Positions 34,429-45,528 of a DNA stretch of 64,000 nt are shown in pieces (positions within the stretch are counted from its first letter, which is position 1; every line of letters starts with the position of its first letter). The position numbers and the translations under genes were made by a program. The DNA comes from Adenophora triphylla var. japonica (taxonomy: Eukaryota; Streptophyta; Magnoliopsida; Asterales; Campanulaceae): assembly GCA_022495995.1 (NCBI GenBank), contig JAFEMH010000076.1, positions 1,054,001 to 1,118,000 of the forward strand, written 5' to 3'. Under the pieces are notes generated by a model that saw only the letters and a program-made list of their open reading frames with translations, did not search any database and had not been told where the DNA came from.

Positions 34429-35172
34429 TCAAAAATCACTGGTAGGCCGGTACCTTGGAAAGATGGTGCGGGAAGCTAGAGAAATCTGATGCAATTCCTT
34501 GGCGAGCTCGTCCATGACAAACGGACCTGTTGACTGAAGGTCCTGGCTCTCCTTGTTAGTACGCTGCTGATAAATCATCTCCTCTCTACCAATCTTCGAC
34601 ACCACAACTTTACCTGAGTATCCAAAAGGAGGGTTGACCTGGATGATGCTGATGAAGTCTTCCTCGGGAGATACTTTGATTCTGCCTTGGTCAAACCTAC
34701 ATTCCATGGGAGTCTTATATTCTGCTTCCAAATCTGCCAGCTTTTTGTTGAACTTCGCAGTGGCAACAAACTCAGAGCTCTTTGCCTCAAAAGGATCAAT
34801 GATGACGGGAGTGTCTAGCTGGACTTTGTTTTGGCCAACTGGTTCCTTGGTAGATTCCTTGGCGTAACTGACGTAATAGTCAAATTTGCCTGAGGGTTCT
34901 CCTAACGTTCCCACACTCTTGTCTCCAGCTTCATACCTCTCCTTCAATTTCTGTTGCATGAAATTCCTCTTCTTATTCTTTCTTAGAGGTGCATCTTCGT
35001 TGATCCAGTTTTGATAATCATCTTCCAAACAGTCCTCACAATCACACACATCATACCAGATGTGAGGTATGGGTTGAACTGGGACGGCCCCTCCTAATAC
35101 TTGGTTATCACCATCGTTGATTACCACATTGGCCATTCTTAACACTGGAAAGTTGAAACCGATGATTTTCAC
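34429..35172 (-). CDS. Unrecognised 248-codon ORF in the gag/protease position of element A
   Basis: I do not recognise this protein. It is open from MKIIGFNFPVLRMANVV to FPRYRPTSDF. It has a Cys/Asp-rich segment (WYDVCDCEDCLEDDYQNW), a basic stretch (RKNKKRNFMQQKLKERYE) and a mixed alpha/beta-looking second half (ISIIQVNPPFGYSGKVVVSKIG). It has no capsid motif, CCHC-type knuckle or protease motif, and no evident similarity to the gag, protease or G-patch regions of B, C or F. It sits between leader and RT, where those would be. It may be a captured host sequence or an element-specific gene replacing gag-protease. Being open while the rest of A is broken is notable, but it may be chance. Confidence 0.55.
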   Translation of the reverse strand: MKIIGFNFPVLRMANVVINDGDNQVLGGAVPVQPIPHIWYDVCDCEDCLEDDYQNWINEDAPLRKNKKRNFMQQKLKERYEAGDKSVGTLGEPSGKFDYYVSYAKESTKEPVGQNKVQLDTPVIIDPFEAKSSEFVATAKFNKKLADLEAEYKTPMECRFDQGRIKVSPEEDFISIIQVNPPFGYSGKVVVSKIGREEMIYQQRTNKESQDLQSTGPFVMDELAKELHQISLASRTIFPRYRPTSDF

Positions 35173-36873
35173 GGATTATTTGAGACTGCTGGAAACGACC
35201 CTTTGACCGGAGAGAAACTGATTAACCGACCACCCGGAACTCTGACCCAATACTTGCTCGCTGAAAGGGGGAGAGAACTGTTTTAGGTAGGGGAGAGGAT
35301 AGGCTTAGGGCGGACTCATGAATATGATTTATTTGAAAGATTTAATAAAAACAATTTTTATTAATCCTAGGAACGGTTGGAAAAGGGGGACACCTTCTTT
35401 TTCGCAGTCTACACTATTCCTGGACTAGTGGGTTCCATCACTACGTCTATAGACCCCCTGTATTCCACCTGTATTGCACCTCCGGGATGGACAATCCCGG
35501 CAGAGGTCCTATAGGGCACGTGGAACCCACCAATCAGAAGGCAAAACGGACCTATAGGCATACAAGTCAAAACAAGTCAAACTCAAGATTTTCAAAACCA
35601 AGTCCAAGTCAACGTCTTGACTCGGGAGGAGAGAGGGTCGAAAGTACGTTTGAATGTACGAGACCGCAATTTGCAGGTAAAATCCTAAAAAAAATCTGGC
35701 ATGACCTCTCCTCATTTCGAGTCGAAAATCCGGCATGGCCTCTCATCACTTCATGGCGAAATTTCGACATGACCTCCCGTTAGTATGTGTCCAGAATTTG
35801 ACATGATCTCGCGTTAGCACATGTCGAAAACGCATCATGACCTCTTGCGAAGTCAAGTCGAGAAATCGACATGTACCCACGTCGAGACATGTCAAAGCTT
35901 TGACATGTACTCACGTTGGGTTATGTCGTAATTTCATCATGAAGAAAGGGGAGTATGCCAAGACTTTAGAGACGAAGTATGACTCGGACTTGGTGAGAAA
36001 ATTTTGAAAACCGAGTTTGAAAAATGTTTTGAAAAGTATTTTGCCAAAAACCAACCGGTCACGGTAGAAAGTGTGTCACGGACAAGTGTTGGCTCCTACT
36101 CTATTGGCTAGGAGGACTTTAGGCGCTCAAGCATAAGTAAACACGTCACTGTCCGCGATGCCATCCGTACACTCCCGGGTTCTAACTCTATGTGCGGGTA
36201 TCGTGCGAGTAGTGTGAAGATATCTTCTAGGAAAATATATTTTTGCTTTTTTGTGAAAAAAGATTATTGTTTGTTTTTTTTTTTTCAAAATGCAATTTTT
36301 ATGAATATGCAAAAAGGAAAAACAAGAAAATGAGTCCAAAAGCACGACAAAAGGGGACTACCCCAAATGCCAAGAGATCACCAGCAACTGCATTTTCAGG
36401 ATTGCTCCCGCCCTGTTCTCCTGATCAGCTGAACCTGCTCCTGCACTGCATTCCTATGTCGTCCGACACATGACTTTCCAGGAAGGGGATGTCGTCCAAC
36501 ACAGGGGTTCTCACCAACAGAACCAAGCAAACTGCAAGGGGGAAGCCCCCACCATCCAAAATACCACATACCAAGGCATATAAAGCATATAGGCACAGAA
36601 GCATGGCATGGCACATAGGAGAACACACAATGACGCAAATTACACACAAGGAGAATGAAGAAATTGTCCAAGTTTGATTTAAAGAAAGTTAGACCCTCTT
36701 AGGAAAAGCTTTTTTCTTTTTCAAAAAAAGAGGAATGATACCGGTACGTGGAATTGTTAGACCACAATTTATCCCAAGCCCCGGGTTAGGGAGTGATACA
36801 GGAAATTTAGTGGTTTCCACCTATATACCCAACATCAATCCTTTTTTATTAAAACAAAAGCTTTTCAATGTTT
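35173..36873 (-). other. Leader of element A
   Basis: 1.7 kb without a convincing gene. It has a hairpin with arms CCGGGAT (35482-35488) and ATCCCGG (35494-35500). Five or six degenerate repeats of about 45 bp around GGCATGACCTCTC and ATGTCGAAA lie at 35690-35940. Palindrome copies lie at 36457-36468 (TGTCGTCCGACA) and 36490-36501 (TGTCGTCCAACA). Confidence 0.65.
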
Positions 36874-36891
36874 TCCCCAGCGGAGCCGCCA
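36874..36891 (-). other. Primer binding site of element A
   Basis: TGGCGGCTCCGCTGGGGA on the minus strand, one base different from the B and F sites (GGCGG for GGCGA), directly after the LTR end. Confidence 0.82.
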
Positions 36892-36892
36892 C

Positions 36893-38616
36893 TGAATGAA
36901 CGCCCTTCGAAAAAATCAAATCAAAACAATCCGATCGATGTTTGTAAAATCATTTTTTTATGGATTTTGGGAGTCGCCACGCCGTTTTAAAGGAAAACAT
37001 TGAAAAACCTTTTTAAAGAGAAAATGGGTCCGGGGTCAAGTTACGATGTGGGAAGAGAATTATGAGCTCACCCACATCGCCTCTTTCGAGACTTTCAATC
37101 AAACAGTGGACAATTATAAACATTCAAAGTGTGTGCAATTTGTGTCAATAAACGAGGCATGCAAACTTGGATTTCATTGATGGTATTCAGAATGGATACA
37201 ACTTGTGAGCCATCACAGGGGGCCACACCCTTTACAAATGATGACTTGCATTACAAGGCAAGAGCCGACATACCGTCAGAAGCTCGAATGTCGTCCGACA
37301 CAGGACTTCCTCAGAGAGGGATGTCGGACGACATGAAGCCTCCTGGTCAGATTGCCTCTTACAATACCAAGGCTATTCTAAAACTAAAACAAGATTATTT
37401 AAACTGATGAGAGGCACTATTCAGGGTCTAAGACCAATTTGGGGTTGATTGGAGTGAGCAAAGTCATAAATGACCTTTAATGATACGGATGTCGTATGAC
37501 ATAGGACATCCAAAGCTGTCCATGTCACACGAAAAACCGCCCCCATCAATAGATCACACCCAAACAGATCTTAGGCTTCCCAAACAGTGATGAACGAACT
37601 AAACACTATTTAAACCCAGCTTTGAGTCACAAAGGGAGATCAATCTTGGTAGATCTGAAGTCCTTGGAAGCCAAACAGCTTTCTGGGAACTCTATGTCGT
37701 ATGACACATGATCCTTTGAGGGGTCCTGTGTCGTCCGACACAAGCGGCCTGTTTTAGTGCCCTTCAGTCAGATTGATCCCACCTTGCTCTCAATGCAAAA
37801 CTAAGCTATATTATTAACTGAAAGTAGTAAAATAGTAACACTATGTGAGTATTATGGGAGGATCACATGGCTTTAATGGCCAAATGTGATGAATCACATG
37901 TTTTTGGCCATTATTATGTAGCCATCTCCTCCTAACTAAAACAAAACTAACCAAGATGCAAGCTTTAAAGCAATTAAAGCTACCTAATGTCCAGATCTGA
38001 GGTGTGGAGGTGTGAATATTGAAGATTCACACCTCTACCACCTTTGTCATGCAAAAATCCCAAATATATCACATAATATCAAACCATGTAAGCATGCAAG
38101 ATGAAATGAACAAGTATATAAGATGTAATCAGAGAGAGAGGGAGTTTAGGGACTACCTATTGTAGTACACAAGGTAGAATCACCAATAGTATGGTGTTCA
38201 CCCCTTCAAAACACCAACAAAGGAGGTCCTTCTTTGGATCTTGGCTTGGATGTGTGTATGTGTGAGGAGGGAGGTGAGTGTGTGTGTATGAGAGAGAGAG
38301 AGAGTGAGTGTGTATTTCTGCAGAGTTTCCTTCCTTGCCAAGAGTCTCTTTAAAATGATCAGCCATGCCCTTTATTTATAGGCAGGCTGATGGGAGGTCC
38401 CATGTCGGACGACAGAGGGCGTTAACCGCCTTTGGTGGTCCTATGTCGGACGACATCGGTCAACATTATGACAAAGCTGGGCTGCAGGAAGGCAGGCCCA
38501 ATTGATTGAATAAACAAAAGGATAATTGGGCTCAAAAATGCATTTTAGCAAATAAATGAGCCCAAAAATCAAGGAAAGTGGACCCAAAAACACGAGTTCG
38601 GGTTGGGGTACTCACA
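36893..38616 (-). repeat. 5' LTR of element A
   Basis: 1724 bp with TG..CA ends. Palindromes TGTCGTCCGACA or close variants lie at 37289, 37322, 37490, 37695, 37729, 38403 and 38444. TATAAATA (minus) at 38373-38380 is 22 bp from the palindrome at 38403. PBS-like GAGTCGCCA is at 36971-36979. A (GA)n tract lies near 38290. The partner LTR is left of the window. Confidence 0.9.
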
Positions 38617-39261
38617 CAAGGTGACTCCTGGAACCTTCATAAGGTTATCCTTGATCTGTTGCACCTCCCTTGCAAGATTGGTATCTGTACCAGGGTTAGT
38701 AGTAACAAATGGATGAAAAGGAGTATTAAACGTATTAAAACTTCCTATTTTCCCCATTGGAGGTGGGGTCGCAAAAGTAAAACATGATGACAGCGGCATC
38801 GGGTTGGACGCAATGGTGGTGCTTTCAGTCTGAACAGTGCTAAACATGGACACGTTGCCATGACCACCTCTTGCACTCGTCCCAGCATTCAAAAAAAGAG
38901 TCCTAGGCTGCAAAGGCAAGGTCTCCGACATGCTGACTATTGGAATGCTGCGCCCTGAAGCTGATTAATCATGGCGTAGTCTATTGATGTGATTGAAGAT
39001 CATCTGATTGGTATGCTGCTGGCCGTCTATCTGGTCCTTCAACTGTTGCATCATGGACATCATGGCAGTGATAACTTCTATCGAAATTCCAGGCAGCGTT
39101 ATGGATGAAGATCCACCCAGATTGAGCCCTTGATTTTGAGATGTGACAGCACCAGACCCAATAGGCGAATGCACGCTGGACGCCATAGGCAAGCTTGATG
39201 TATTGGTTCTTGCCTCAGTCGTAATGATGGGGGTAGACATTGCCGAAGTAGGATTGCTCAT
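38617..39261 (-). pseudogene. Gag N-terminus of element D
   Basis: Starts MSNPTSAMSTPI. It has a QQLKDQIDGQQHTNQMIFNH segment matching the same region of C gag (DDQERTNTMMFNAID), and it ends at QIKDNLMKVPGVTL, the counterpart of ELLRSVPGVNL in C. A frameshift near 38950 and the insertion of A disrupt it. Confidence 0.85.
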
Positions 39262-39287
39262 CTTGATTGAAATCTAAAAAACCAAAC

Positions 39288-39305
39288 TTCCCACAGACGG
39301 CGCCA
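39288..39305 (-). other. Primer binding site of element D
   Basis: TGGCGCCGTCTGTGGGAA on the minus strand, the same as in element C, just downstream of the LTR. Confidence 0.85.
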
Positions 39306-39308
39306 AAT

Positions 39309-39885
39309 TGTTTTGAACAAATTTCAACAATCAAATTTATCTTATCAAGGATGTTTGGGCACAAATGGAATATAATTCACAAAGCAAGATGAACACGAGG
39401 ATGTAACGAGGAAAACCTTTGAACAAATGTTCGCTGGGAAAAACTTCGGGAGGCTTTTGGAAAAGCCTACCTAAACCAAAAAGTGTTATTGATTTTAGTA
39501 GTTTGCGTGTACAAAGTGCAGTACAAGAGTAAGAGAGAGTGTGTAATGTGAATACATGTGAATTCTAAGGATAATATATATACATGATTGTAACTGAAAA
39601 TAACAACTTGAATGACATACTGATATTTCGCCTAGAATCTCGCCATTTGTTGATGAGGATCAACCGTTATCCCTTTGGTTGATAGATGGAGTTGATATGT
39701 CGTCGTTTGACCAAGTCCAAATGGTCATGTGAGTGAATTATTTTATTCATAATTTTGTTCCTGAAAAATAGGAAATATACAACAAACAGTTTCAAGGCGT
39801 TAGTCTAAGATGTAAGTCAAGACGTTACCTCAAGGTAGATGACCAAGATGTAGAACATGCTGAATGGAAATTTTAGGGTGAAACA
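39309..39885 (-). repeat. 5' LTR of element D
   Basis: 577 bp, TGTTTCACCC..CAAAACA in sense orientation. It is collinear with the C LTR but diverged: the U3 motifs read ACATCTTGG, ACGTCTTGA and ACATCTTAG where C has CAACTTG. Confidence 0.9.
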
Positions 39886-39966
39886 ATTAAAAGATCTTCA
39901 GCAAACCTCAGTTCAATCAGATTTACCCCCGAGGTTCGTGAAGTCAGCAGTCACCCTCTCACAAAT

Positions 39967-41566
39967 GTGATTGGTGATTTATTTTCTGGAGTTCAAACAA
40001 GGAGATCAAACTATGACGAGCATACTTCTTTGTTATCTCAAATTGAACCCAAGAAATTTGATGAAGCACTCCAAGATTCCAGTTGGGTCGTTGCTATGAA
40101 AGAAGAACTCAACCAATTTGAAAGATGCAAGGTTTGTACATTAGTGCCTAGACCTCATGATCAAGGAGTGATAGGAATAAAGTGGGTGTTTAGAAACAAA
40201 ATGGATGAGAATGGAAGCATCACCAGAAACAATGCAAGGTTGGTTGGGCAAGGATATAGGCAAGAAGAAGGAAAAGACTACGACGAAACTTTTTCTCCAG
40301 TTGCAAGACTAGAAGCAATCAGAATTCTTGGCATATGCATCTTGAAAACGTTTCAAGCAATATCTAATGGACGTTAAGAGTGCTTTCCTCAACGGTGAAC
40401 TTCAAGAAACTGTGTACGCTGCTCAACCTCCTGGATTTGAAGACTCAAAATTTCCAAATCATGTCTACAACTCCAAAAAAGCTTTGTATGGACTCAAACA
40501 AGTTCCAAGGGCATGGTATGAGACTCTATCTAAATTTATTCTAGAAAAAGGCTTCAAACGTGGTAAAATCGATACAATTCTATTTATTGCTAAATATAAT
40601 AATCATTCATTACTTGTTCAAATTTATGTTGATGATATTATTTTTGGCTCTACTAATGAATTATTGTGTAAGCGTTTTGAAAAGCTAATGAAAAGAAAGT
40701 TTGAGATGAGCATGATGGGAGAATTGACATTCTTCCTCGGGCTTCAAATCAAACAATGTGATGAAGGAATCTTCCTCAGCCAAGCCAAATACACAAAGGA
40801 GTTAATCAAGAAGTTTGGACTGGAAAATGCAAAAGCATATGATACCCCCATGACTACCGGCAGTAAACTAGATAAAGATCTAAAAGGTAAGAAGGTTGAT
40901 CAAACCTTATATCGAGGTATGATTGGCTCATTACTTTATTTAATTGCTAGTAGGCTAGATATTATGTTTAGTGTTTGTGTTTGTGCTCGTTATCAAGCTG
41001 ATCCTAGAGAAGCACATTTAAGTGCGGTCAAGCGTATAATCTGCTATCTCTCTAGAACTACTAATCTTGGACTTTGGTATTCTAAATATTCGAATTTCGA
41101 GCTTGTAGGTTATTCAGATGTAGATTATGCTGCTTGCACCATTGACAGAAAAAGCACTTGGGACTTGTTACTTCCTTGGAAATAGACTAGTTACTTGGGT
41201 CAGCAAGAAGCAAGCTTCAGTTTCAGTGTCAACTACAGAGGTTGAATACATTGCTGTTGGAAGTTGGTGCTGCCAAATTCTTTGATGAAGCAACAGTTGG
41301 TGGACTATGGGATTAATGAAGGAAACTGCCCAATCATGTGTGATAACACATCAACAATTTCAGTCTCCAACAACCCTGTCATGCACTCAAAGACCAAACA
41401 CATAGACATCAAGTATCACTTCCTTAAAGACCATGTGGAAAAGGGGAACATCCATTTAGAGTATGTGGGGACAGATAATCAGATTGTTGACGTCCTCACC
41501 AAAGCTCTTAACTTCAAGAGGTTTTCATTCCTCAGAGGAGAAATGGGTATGCTTGAACTTAAATAA
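39967..41566 (+). pseudogene. Copia RT and RNase H
   Basis: [53 protein letters not shown], then after a frameshift near 40370 [17 protein letters not shown] and the catalytic YVDD ([11 protein letters not shown]). RNase H/C-terminal: [17 protein letters not shown], a frameshift near 41160, then NKLMKQ-type residues, SKTKHIDIKYHFLKDHV and the ending RGEMGMLELK. This order and these motifs identify Ty1/copia, close to SIRE/Maximus. The 5' part was separated by element D. Confidence 0.93.
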
Positions 41567-41644
41567 GTCCATACTTTTTATTACTAACTTGTGTGTTAAG
41601 TATGTGGATTTTAGGTTAAAATTCATGTTGAGATTTCAAAACCT

Positions 41645-43230
41645 AACCCCTGTTGAAGCCGCGTGATCAAAACCGCATGTAGTCAAGATCGCATGCAACT
41701 CCTGACCGCGTGCAATGTCAAGACCGCATGATTCTCAACCGCGTTTCAACACTTAGAGATTTTTCAAAGTTTTTCAATTCTTAGCTTTGAAGAAGCTTAG
41801 TAAGAGGTTTGATATTTCCTTATTAAATTTTTTTTGTCAAACCGCATGCATGTCACGTGGACCCATGTAAGTTTTCTATATTTATTATTGTGTCCTTATT
41901 TTTTAATCTATTTAGTATAAGGGTATTTTTGCAAATATTTTCCCACATTTATTTGAAATTTAAATGCATTTAATGCAAAAAGAATATTTGCATTAAAAAC
42001 CCTCTTGTCAGCCGTCATGGGACAGTGTGCAGAAGTTGAAAGGGTGCAACAGTTAGTGAAACCATCATCACCTTTCTGCACACCAGCCTAGACACCACCT
42101 ATATAAACCCATTTGGTGCAACGGTTGACTCTTTAGACTGCCTTCTCTATCACTATTCATTTTCTCTCTCTACTTCTCTCTATAAATCTTCATTTTTTCA
42201 AAAACACACACCATTAATGACTCCTAAACCTAGAGATACAACTATTCCTAGGGTTCCAAAGAAACCATTCAACGATATAGTACGTTTTTATGCACCTTAA
42301 TCTTCTTATTTCTGCAAACTGCCATTGATGAACTTGAAGAAAACCTCTTCGTATGCCATGAACTGTTTTTACTTGGTTGATGACTCGTTTCTTGCTCATT
42401 TTGAATGATTCCTGTTAGGTTTTGTTCGAAATGATTTTAGAATTTAGATTATGTAACTTATTTCATGATCTACATACATCTTGGTTGCTAATTTTTGAAT
42501 TCTCAATTTAAGGGTTTTCGAAACCCATTTCATGTTCTTAGTGATTTCGTGATGATTCTGGACAAAGGTTGAATTTTTATTGTTATATTAATGATCTACA
42601 ACTTGTTAGGATCATTTTGATGTATTATTTGTCGATTTTGGTGAACTTTCATGTTGCCTCTGTTCTTCATGCTCAAACTGTTGTTCGTGTTCTTCATTTG
42701 TTCATATGCTTTTTTGAAAATCTTTTATATGTTGGTTAGCATAATTTCCAAAATCTTTTTTTCCACACTTAGAATTTTTTTTAAAAAAAAATTATATTTG
42801 AATATGCATTAGAACCTCATCTCTCAGACCGCATGCCTCCTTAGGTTAAACCACATAGGTCAAACCGCATGCTTTCTTAGGTCTAAACCGCTTAGGTTAA
42901 ACCGCATGTTGAAAATACTTGTTAGAAACCGCATGTCTATATCATTTGAAACCGCATGTTCTTCTCTTAAATCGCATGCTATTTTTCACTTATCCTTGTG
43001 TTTATCCTAAGTTTTACTTAGTATATAGGCTGGAAACCATAACCTTCTCCTTCAACACTTCATGAAAGTGTGAGATAACATTGGTTTAACAATGACACGT
43101 ACTAGTAAAAATGCTATTAGGTTCTCATATTTACTTCCTTGCCTTATATTCACAGTTTACTTGGAGTTTGAGGTATTTCACTTCTCAAACCGCACCATTA
43201 CTAAACCACATGGGTGCTTAAACCGCACGT
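41645..43230 (+). repeat. Dispersed ACCGCATG motifs
   Basis: About 18 copies of ACCGCATG or near variants in two clusters: 41650-41850 (after pol) and 42826-43230 (inside the intron of the downstream gene). All those I found are in the same orientation, many with the prefix AA. Apart from these motifs I saw nothing else in 41567-42090. Confidence 0.75.
42100..42107 (+). promoter_or_regulatory. TATA box of the copia-linked gene
   Basis: TATATAAA, 110 bases upstream of the start codon at 42217, followed by a CT-rich leader, a common plant core promoter arrangement. Confidence 0.65.
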
Positions 43231-43877
43231 GAACTGTGAAATCTTAAAATGGATCTACTTTTGAAGTTTTCATTTTGTAGGATCCTCATTTCTTCCTACC
43301 AGGCTGGGAGATAAATGAAGATGAACTGAAGCATGATGCCCTTGGTAGAGAGATGATCAGAAAGATGAAAGCCTCTGGAATCCTATCCCTATTCACAAAG
43401 AAGCAGACATACACAATTCCCTCTTTTGTGGATCAGTTCTACTCCAATGCCAAGCTAGAGGTTCGAATTCTAGAAGATGGCAGAAAAGACTCTTGCCTAA
43501 CCGCCAATGTAGAAGGGTTAGATATTACAATTGATTACCTAGACATCAAGGGAACTTTTGTATTTCATGTTCCAAATGCCCCTGAGAGAGTTGATCAAGA
43601 CGTTCAGGATGCAACCACGTCAACAACCGCAAGGATTCCAACTTTGGTGGGGAAGTATAAAGATGTCCCTAGAAAAGATTTTGGTGAGCTGATGAGCCAC
43701 CTATGCTTTCTAGTGGGCAAGTCTGATTGTGGGAAAAATGGCAACCACAACAACTTTACAAGCCAGCAGTGGATGTATTGCTCAGCCATTTTCAATGAGA
43801 TTTCTCTACACTTACCAAAGATCCTATTTCAAGAACTCTCTGCTCACATTAATACCTATCAATCAAAGAAAAAGTAA
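42217..43877 (+). CDS. Spliced gene of the copia element, putative plant transposon protein
   Basis: Exon 1 (42217-42279) encodes MTPKPRDTTIPRVPKKPFNDI. A 1001-bp intron with GT..AG ends (42280-43280) follows. Exon 2 (43281-43877) continues in phase: DPHFFLPGWEINEDELKHDA and onward to YQSKKK, giving about 219 residues. The segments PSFVDQFYSNAKLEVRI and SSQQWMYCSAIFN-like region recall the 'putative plant transposon protein' family found beside plant retrotransposons. The match is by eye and moderate. The frame is intact, with its own TATA box, in contrast to the broken pol before it. Position and orientation equal the env-like gene of SIRE elements. A captured host gene is the alternative. 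No signal peptide or membrane segment is seen. Confidence 0.6.
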
Positions 43878-43914
43878 TTGATCAACGGTGGAGGCCATTC
43901 TGCAGACTCCTAAC

Positions 43915-45359
43915 TGAAATAGCCCGGATTTGGCTCGTGCGCGGAGCCCCGACATCTCGCATTCGTTCGTGTTTGGGAGTCGCCCGGATCCGAGAGGCAG
44001 CGCGATCGCGCCCCGGCATCTGGCTATTCCGTTTACATTGGAGGTGTCTCACTGTGTGTTTGCTTTATAGAGTCGCCACGCCATTTTTATTAAGCCCAAA
44101 ACATTAAAAAAGGGCATCATTTTAAAAATAAACTATTTTTATGTGATGAGATTTTAGGTTCGGAGGTCAGAAGGTCAGATGACTCCTCGGGAAGAGAATA
44201 TTAGAATATTAGAGCTCACCCGAGTCGCCTCGTAAAAACGAGTCTTTCGGTACCCCTTATATTCTCTAACTGTTGTGTGTGTGTGTGTATGTGCTTTTAA
44301 AAATGCATGCTTTATCGGATGTCTACATTGTACACTGCTTTATTGAAATGTATTGAAATAGTGTAGGAAGGAAGCCTTACCAATGTTGGTTCGTGTCTGT
44401 CTTCCGCTGAGGAATAGTGTTTGAGGATGGAATAGTGTTTTGGGATGAGCCGGTTGTCTGCGGACAGAGTTTCGGCGTGCGTCGGGATCATAGGGGTTAC
44501 TCGGGCAGAGGTTCGGCGTGCGTTGGGATCACAGGGATCACTCGGGCAGAGGTTCGGCGTGCGTTGGGATCGCAGGGATCACTTGGGCAGAGGTTCGACG
44601 TGGGCCGGAATTGCCAGTTTGACTCGGAAAGAGCCGGGATGCCTCGGGAAAGATCAGGCAAGGCCTCGGAGTACCACGAGGGGCCTCAGAGTACCTCGAG
44701 AGTGCCTCGGGGCAGCGCGGGAGCGTCACGGGAGCGCTCGAAGAGGCTTCGGAGCGCCACAAGGGAGCTTAGAAGGCCTCAAAAGGATCCGAAGGGGCCG
44801 AGATTGCCCCGAAGGGTCTTAGAGGGGTGCCTGAAGGCTGGGGGAAGAGGAGAGAAGAGGGGGATGTGTGAAATGAGGGAGGGGGAGCCCTCTATTTATA
44901 GTAAAAAATTTCATCCAAGAAGGTCCGTACGGACCTTCCATGTAATCCAGGATTTTGGTTTTCCTCGATTTGAGGGAATAAGTGGACTTTAAGAAGATTC
45001 AGCAATGATGGTGTCTGGTAACAAGAAGGTCCGTACAGACCTCCTTGCATGCATAAAGGTCCGTACGGACCTCTCATGAAGCTGAGTAATGATGCCTTTC
45101 GGGATTTGAGGGAATATCTTGGACTTTAAGAGGATTCAGTAATCATGGCAACAAAGAGGTCCGTACGGACCAATTCTGCATTTTTACATAATTCCTCAAA
45201 GGTCCTTTTGTCCCTTTTTGTTCCAGAAAGGCCCCTCCCTTGTTTTGGTTGGTGGTTTTGTGGTTTTTGAGGGTTATGGGTATTCGAGACTGCATTTGTG
45301 TGAGTCTGCGGTGTTTCCCTGGTGCTCGGAAGAGGGTGATCCAGATTGGGGTGCTTACA
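43915..45359 (-). repeat. 3' LTR of element E
   Basis: 1445 bp, TGTAAGCACCCC..CTATTTCA in sense orientation. GGTCCGTACGGACC palindromes lie at 44922, 45058 and 45158, with a one-base variant at 45028. TATAAATA (minus) at 44893-44900 is 21 bp from the palindrome at 44922. PBS-like GAGTCGCCA is at 44070-44078. A (GT)n tract lies near 44275. Confidence 0.92.
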
Positions 45360-45372
45360 GAAGCCCCTCGAC
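45360..45372 (-). other. Polypurine tract of element E
   Basis: The minus strand carries GTCGAGGGGCTTC immediately before the LTR start TGTAAGCA, nearly the same as the tract of B. Confidence 0.72.
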
Positions 45373-45528
45373 GACGTCACTTACGGAGGAAGTGGGGTCG
45401 TCGATAAGATAAGGGTCCTGATCTGGATTGCGTACTGGGTGAGGGAGTGACCGTGTAGGTTGGTTCGTGAGGACATGGCGATGTCCTGTTGTGTGACCGT
45501 TTAGGTCAGTTGGCTGGACCCTGTGATA

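Larger units (their letters stand above)
33563..38616 (-). mobile_element. Element A, 5' part
   Basis: Starts with the GCTAG duplication and continues A's RT upstream of the B insertion. It runs through an unrecognised ORF, a long leader, the PBS and the 5' LTR. The LTR ends at 38616, next to gag of element D (target CAAGG). Confidence 0.92.
38617..39885 (-). mobile_element. Element D, 5' end of a C-like Tat element
   Basis: A 577-bp LTR (39309-39885), PBS and the start of gag on the minus strand, cut at 38616 by element A. Gag, PBS and LTR length match element C, so D and C are sister families. It is inserted in the copia pol to the right. The rest lies outside the window. Confidence 0.9.
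39886..43914 (+). mobile_element. SIRE/Maximus-like Ty1/copia element, 3' part
   Basis: Contains the C-terminal half of a copia pol and a downstream spliced gene in sense orientation. It is bounded left by the D insertion and right by the E insertion. No 3' LTR is seen before 43914. An extra gene after pol is typical of the SIRE lineage, where it is often called env-like. Confidence 0.75.

Noticed and set aside
34429..35172. Calling the A ORF a divergent gag
   Set aside because: No capsid motif or CCHC-type knuckle, and no similarity to the other gags in this window; left as unrecognised.
36127..36345. Short frames in the A leader
   Set aside because: Low-complexity sequence and no conservation with other leaders.
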